NCBI GenBank assembly: GCA_964489405.1
Contig: CAZAYL010000015.1
Span: 1-26,475, forward strand
Reading direction: 5' to 3'
From: CAKVOD01 sp964489405
GTDB lineage: Bacteria; Bacillota; Clostridia; Christensenellales; UBA1242
DNA: 26,475 nt
Position 1 is the first letter of the stretch. Every line of letters begins with the position of its first letter. Positions 22,661 to 26,475 of the stretch are shown here, in pieces. The notes beneath the pieces are model-generated. The model was not told the DNA's origin. It searched no databases and worked only from the letters and a program-made list of their open reading frames with translations. The position numbers and the translations under genes were made by a program.

Positions 22661-24643
22661 TTATTTTATAGTATCCGCAAGCGTTGCATTTGTACGCTTG
22701 TGTGCTTTGATTGCTTTGATAATTTGTGGAAGAAGTTTTTCAGCAGACATATCAAAGTCATTGATGACGTCGCTTGCTTTCCCACTCTCTCCAAAAGTGC
22801 TCAAATTGAAAACTTTATCATTTTCGTCCAAAAATTGATTGTAGACATCGTCGTTTGAAAATTCGACAAAAATTTTGACTGCATCGGAGGATAATACCTT
22901 GTTTTGGTATTTTTTTGTTTGTTCTTTAAAAATCTCAACACAAGGCATTGACACGACGCGCGCAGAATAACCTTTTTGAAAAAGCAAATCGCGAAGTTCA
23001 GTGCAAAGTGCAACCTCACTACCACTTGCGACAAGAGTTATATCAAGTCTTGCAAGAGGTTCTTTTAATAAAATATATCCACCTCTCATTGCAAGTTCAA
23101 CATCGCTATTTTGACATTTTATCACTTGTCTTGAGAGAATCATAATGGTAGGTTTATTTTGATTATTTAAATATGTTGCAAATGCCGAAACTGTTTCGCG
23201 CGTATCACACGGGCGGAACACAATTGTGTTCGGTATTGCGCGCAACATAGAGAGTTGCTCAATTGGTTGGTGTGTTACGCCATCTTCTCCAACTGCAATG
23301 CTGTCGTGAGTGAAAATATACAAAACATCAAGTCCCATAATCGCGGACATTCGTAAGCTTGGTTTGAGATAGTCAGAAAAAACTAAAAATGTTGAGCAAA
23401 ATGCTTTATACGCACCATATAATTGAATTCCGTTGCAGATAGATGCCATTGCGTGTTCACGTATACCAAAATGAATATTGCGTCCGTCAATATCAGCACT
23501 AAAATATGGCTCATTGTCAAAATACGCCTTTGTAGATGGCGCAAGGTCAGCACTGCCTCCTATAAGATTCTTCACATCATCTTTAAGAAAATTGAGAATT
23601 TTACCTGCAGACTCACGTGTGCTGAGATCATAAAACCAATTTTGGTCGAATAATTTAGTTTGAAGTGACGTAACGTCAATCGGGGCAAAAATTTCATTTG
23701 AAAGGAAACTTTTTAATTTTTTGGAATTTTCCATATAATATGCTTTTCTACGTTTTGCGCTTTCGGCAACAAGCGCCTTTGTAGATTTAGAGAATTTCCA
23801 ATCTCGCATATCAACATTCAATTTTGCGCGCAAATACTCAAGTCCTTGCTCATTAAGTGCGCTTCCGTGAATTTTTGGGGTGTCCTCAAGTTCGCAACCA
23901 TAGCCAAGCTTTGTCCTGCAAATGATAAGACTTGGTTTCTCGTCTTGTTCCTTTGCTCGCGCGATTGCCTGACTTATAGCGATACTATCATTCCCATCGT
24001 CGACTTCGATGACAAAAAAGCCCTGCGATTCGAATCTTTGTCGCAAATCATCGCCAAGAGCGAGTTCCGCGCGTCCCTCAATCGTCATATTATTGCTATC
24101 AAGCAATACAATCAAGTTGCTTAGTTTCCAAAGACCCGCAAGTGAACACGCTTCGTAACTGATTCCTTCGGATATGTCGCCTTCGCCGACCAAAACATAA
24201 GTATAGTGCTTATAGAATCCGTCGCTAACTTGCGTTGATAGTGTGTGTAATTTCTTTTCGCAAAGCGCCATACCAACGGCATTGGCAATACCTTGTCCGA
24301 GCGGTCCTGTCGTAACTTCGACGCCTGACGCGCCATAATCGGGATGTCCCGCACATTTACTATGTAATTGCCTAAAACTCTCAAGGTCATCAACAGTATA
24401 GTCGTACCCAAACAAGTGTAGCATTGCGTACAAAAGCGCACTACCGTGCCCTGCACTCAAAACAAAACGGTCTCGCATTAGCCATTTCTCGTCTTTTGGA
24501 TTAAAGTTCATATGGTCATTAAATACTGCAAACATAATGGGTGCACTACTTAATACAATGCCCGTGTGCCCTGATTTTGCTTGTGCAATCTCCATTGCTC
24601 CAAGTACTCGCAATTCATTTATCGCAACTGCTCTTTCTATCAT
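22661..24643 (-). CDS. tkt: Transketolase
   Basis: A thiamine diphosphate enzyme of the non-oxidative pentose phosphate pathway, moving two-carbon ketol units between sugar phosphates. Signatures: SGHTGIVLSSAP (24-35, H26), LSAGHGSALLYAMLHL (62-77, H66), TTGPLGQGIANAVGMA (111-126), the ThDP/Mg site GEGDISEG (153-160) ending at N185, and the pyrimidine domain with SIAVGEDGVTHQPIEQL. Length 660 is normal. The usual GDG of the ThDP motif reads GEG, replacing the Mg-binding Asp by Glu. It is monocistronic, with its own promoter and terminator and a GGAG ribosome site. Confidence 0.95.
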   Translation of the reverse strand: MIERAVAINELRVLGAMEIAQAKSGHTGIVLSSAPIMFAVFNDHMNFNPKDEKWLMRDRFVLSAGHGSALLYAMLHLFGYDYTVDDLESFRQLHSKCAGHPDYGASGVEVTTGPLGQGIANAVGMALCEKKLHTLSTQVSDGFYKHYTYVLVGEGDISEGISYEACSLAGLWKLSNLIVLLDSNNMTIEGRAELALGDDLRQRFESQGFFVIEVDDGNDSIAISQAIARAKEQDEKPSLIICRTKLGYGCELEDTPKIHGSALNEQGLEYLRAKLNVDMRDWKFSKSTKALVAESAKRRKAYYMENSKKLKSFLSNEIFAPIDVTSLQTKLFDQNWFYDLSTRESAGKILNFLKDDVKNLIGGSADLAPSTKAYFDNEPYFSADIDGRNIHFGIREHAMASICNGIQLYGAYKAFCSTFLVFSDYLKPSLRMSAIMGLDVLYIFTHDSIAVGEDGVTHQPIEQLSMLRAIPNTIVFRPCDTRETVSAFATYLNNQNKPTIMILSRQVIKCQNSDVELAMRGGYILLKEPLARLDITLVASGSEVALCTELRDLLFQKGYSARVVSMPCVEIFKEQTKKYQNKVLSSDAVKIFVEFSNDDVYNQFLDENDKVFNLSTFGESGKASDVINDFDMSAEKLLPQIIKAIKAHKRTNATLADTIK

Positions 24644-24665
24644 AGTGATTCTCCTAATATTTAGT

Positions 24666-24694
24666 ATTTTACCAAATTCCTATAAAATAATCAA
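24666..24694 (-). promoter_or_regulatory. Sigma-A promoter of transketolase
   Basis: On minus, TTGATT (24689-24694) and TAAAAT (24666-24671) are 17 bases apart, with TGG before the -10 (TGn). The start would be near 24659, followed by a short leader and TAGGAG. Confidence 0.7.
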
Positions 24695-24743
24695 ACACTT
24701 TAAAGACATAATGCAAAGTTTCTTTATGATTTTTATGCGTTAC

Positions 24744-24777
24744 AAAAAAAGTGCATAACAAATTTGTTACACACTTT
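24744..24777 (-). terminator. Terminator of the secreted protein gene
   Basis: A 15-bp inverted repeat at 24748-24777 (two G-U pairs, tip AACAAATTTGTT) is followed on minus by seven T residues (plus A run 24744-24750). It lies about 43 bases after the TGA stop of the 24820 gene. Confidence 0.85.
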
Positions 24778-24819
24778 CAAAATGCTTTTACCGCGTTCTG
24801 CTTACTGGATACAGTTATA

Positions 24820-26475
24820 TCATACAATCACGCAATTTTTCCATAACCCCCCACCACTCAATTCAAATGTCAACTTAATCGATGTATTTGAGCCCACGGA
24901 AATTTCGTAGTACGAAAAATTTGTTGCTTCAATTTCGGTGCCGTCCTTTAGGACAGTCAAACGGCTTCCAAACGGACGCGTCGCAATGATTTTATAAATG
25001 GTGTTGGCCTGAAAGTCTATTTCAGCTAAAATTTGACCGGAAATACAACTAAGTTCAGCCACCCTGTCACCGAGCCCATCCAAAATGGTTAAAACTAGCA
25101 AACTGTTTGGAGCAGTGTTTATAAGCTTCACGGTGCTTTTTTCTTTTAACGAATCCTTGTCGTAGTAGTCAGCATTTTTCAACGCACCAACATCCAAGTG
25201 GAGCGCAGGCCGCACCCCACCGCCACCCCATTCGGTATAATTATCATTCCCATCCCAACCCACTATACAGGCCAGTTTGTAATTCTGCCGATTGTCTGTG
25301 CTATTATCTGTTCCCACCCCCGAGCGTAACCATGCAGTTATCTGTTCCCCTTCCGTATTCAAATCTGTGGCGTAACTGCCCGTCGCCCTATCAAAACCAT
25401 TCATTTCCCACAGTCCGGACCGGCCGTCATTTACCCCGTCCGTACCACCTGTCTCCGAGTTTACCAACGTTTTATCGTATATCTTATTCCAGCTCACGTT
25501 GCTTGTATCCCCATCCGTGGTACTATCCTTGCATATCGTTTCATAATTGCTCGGCGCCCACAACTTGTCGTCCTTTGGATTTGTCGTTGTATCCTCTACG
25601 TGATCGCTCGTCCACTGCGAATGCAACGTACTGGCCGTATCCATCCCATTGTTTATCGCGAAAGTTCCTGTTGAGGTTCCGCTTATTCGACTCACACCTA
25701 TTGTAAAGAGGGAGCTGTTCGCATCCGATCCTGTTTGGTAGGTACTACTTTGCCATTGACCCGGCAAGGTGTCTGGCGTGCGCACGTAAGTATCAAGTGC
25801 CGAATATTCTGATTTTAGGGTTGTATATGTATTAATTAAATTTGCACGCAATGGACTTAACTTATAATAACCCATCATGTAAGCTTTGTTACTGTACGCG
25901 CTATTCGTGTACGGACGCAATGCATAAAGTGTCAAAGTGTCGTTATTAGTACGTGTCGTGCGGTAAACTGCCTGCCAGTATTGCTCAGAAAGAGTATTAA
26001 CCGAATTTTCGGTGGTATCTGTTGTTTCAAACAATTTTACGAGTATTTGTGCATTACCTTTACGGTTGGAGTCCCAGTTATTCTGTGCGTTACCTGTTGG
26101 ATCGTACGCACCAAAACTTTTTGCGGAATAGTAAGTTATATTATTCGTTGTATCAGTACTACTTGGCGTTTCACATGAGTCAATCATATCAATTAAATCT
26201 GTAAAAACTTTTTTACTGATTGTGCCGTCAGTTTTAAAAAGGGCGGGGATTGTGTCAGTATTTAGCAAAGTTCCGTCTAATTCTTTTATTGATGAGCCGT
26301 TCACAGCCCCTTCTGCACCGCGATAGGAGTCCCCAGCAATATAAGCGGGGGCATTTATATAGAATGTGTTTAATTTTATTGTCGTTGTCGTTGCGGACAA
26401 ATTGTAGCGTGTTGCGTATTGTGCTAGTGGACATATTGCGAATACGGCGGACACGCAAAACGCCAAAAGCCACAG
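24820..26475 (-). CDS. Secreted or surface protein, DUF6273-like, N terminus beyond window
   Basis: The frame is open to the right edge, so the 5' end is missing. The first visible residues LWLLAFCVSAVFAICPLA form the hydrophobic core of a signal peptide. About 530 mature residues follow, rich in Thr, Ser, Asn and Gly. YWQAVYRTTRTNNDTLTLYALRPY, the LRSG segment and WGGGGVRPALHLDV near residues 415-430 resemble the end of DUF6273-type surface domains, where a GVRPA motif closes the fold. A C-terminal beta-rich domain follows, with no LPXTG anchor, and the product ends WKNCVIV. The coding DNA is visibly richer in G+C, with many CCG, CGC and ACC triplets, than every other gene here. A strong terminator follows. 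The function is unknown. Confidence 0.75.
   Translation of the reverse strand: MWLLAFCVSAVFAICPLAQYATRYNLSATTTTIKLNTFYINAPAYIAGDSYRGAEGAVNGSSIKELDGTLLNTDTIPALFKTDGTISKKVFTDLIDMIDSCETPSSTDTTNNITYYSAKSFGAYDPTGNAQNNWDSNRKGNAQILVKLFETTDTTENSVNTLSEQYWQAVYRTTRTNNDTLTLYALRPYTNSAYSNKAYMMGYYKLSPLRANLINTYTTLKSEYSALDTYVRTPDTLPGQWQSSTYQTGSDANSSLFTIGVSRISGTSTGTFAINNGMDTASTLHSQWTSDHVEDTTTNPKDDKLWAPSNYETICKDSTTDGDTSNVSWNKIYDKTLVNSETGGTDGVNDGRSGLWEMNGFDRATGSYATDLNTEGEQITAWLRSGVGTDNSTDNRQNYKLACIVGWDGNDNYTEWGGGGVRPALHLDVGALKNADYYDKDSLKEKSTVKLINTAPNSLLVLTILDGLGDRVAELSCISGQILAEIDFQANTIYKIIATRPFGSRLTVLKDGTEIEATNFSYYEISVGSNTSIKLTFELSGGGLWKNCVIV

Noticed and set aside
24820..26475. Sortase-anchored surface protein
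   Set aside because: No LPXTG-like motif, hydrophobic stretch and basic tail are present at the C terminus.

Overview
The window is about 26.5 kb of low-GC DNA (about one third G+C by eye). It reads as the chromosome of a spore-forming, Clostridia-type Firmicute. The evidence is five spoIIIA sporulation genes, the rimP-nusA-ylxR-infB-rbfA translation operon, the ruvX-DUF1292 pair, a long-form HPF, consensus sigma-A promoters and strong AGGAGG-type ribosome sites. The standard code is used (TGA serves as a stop and Trp is TGG). No family-level placement is possible from this alone. Almost everything is on the minus strand, so the window is read right to left. The only plus-strand items are the tail of one gene at the left edge, a promoter-terminator RNA unit beside it, and one 44-residue membrane peptide.

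Right to left: a partial secreted protein (24820-26475), richer in G+C than the rest, ends at a good terminator. Transketolase follows with its own promoter and terminator. Next come a type IIA topoisomerase pair: a B subunit preceded by an extended -10 promoter and three tandem 11-bp repeats, and an A subunit with a unique acidic N-terminal extension. An FAD-dependent dehydrogenase, an MtaD-type deaminase, long HPF and an unknown coiled-coil protein follow closely. After a divergent pair (YtxH-like peptide on plus, small P-loop ATPase on minus) come ruvX-DUF1292 and then rimP-nusA-ylxR-infB-rbfA. That operon has a perfect TTGACA-17-TATAAT promoter, a 14-bp leader hairpin, an internal promoter before infB and a terminal hairpin. 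nrnA-truB-endonuclease IV-like then form a unit with its own promoter and terminator. The last block is spoIIIAA-AB-AC-AD-AE, which stops after AE.

The content is mostly core housekeeping: transcription and translation control, ribosome maturation and hibernation, DNA topology, Holliday junction or rRNA processing, nucleotide turnover, and the mother-cell half of the SpoIIIA-SpoIIQ channel. The most unusual points are: two candidate sliding-clamp-binding motifs in the topoisomerase A extension together with loss of the GyrA box; three phased 11-bp repeats before the B-subunit promoter; a roughly 265-nt structured RNA candidate with promoter and terminator; a spoIIIA operon lacking AF, AG and AH at this site; and the compositionally foreign secreted protein. 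No tRNA, rRNA, CRISPR array, insertion sequence or prophage module was seen.
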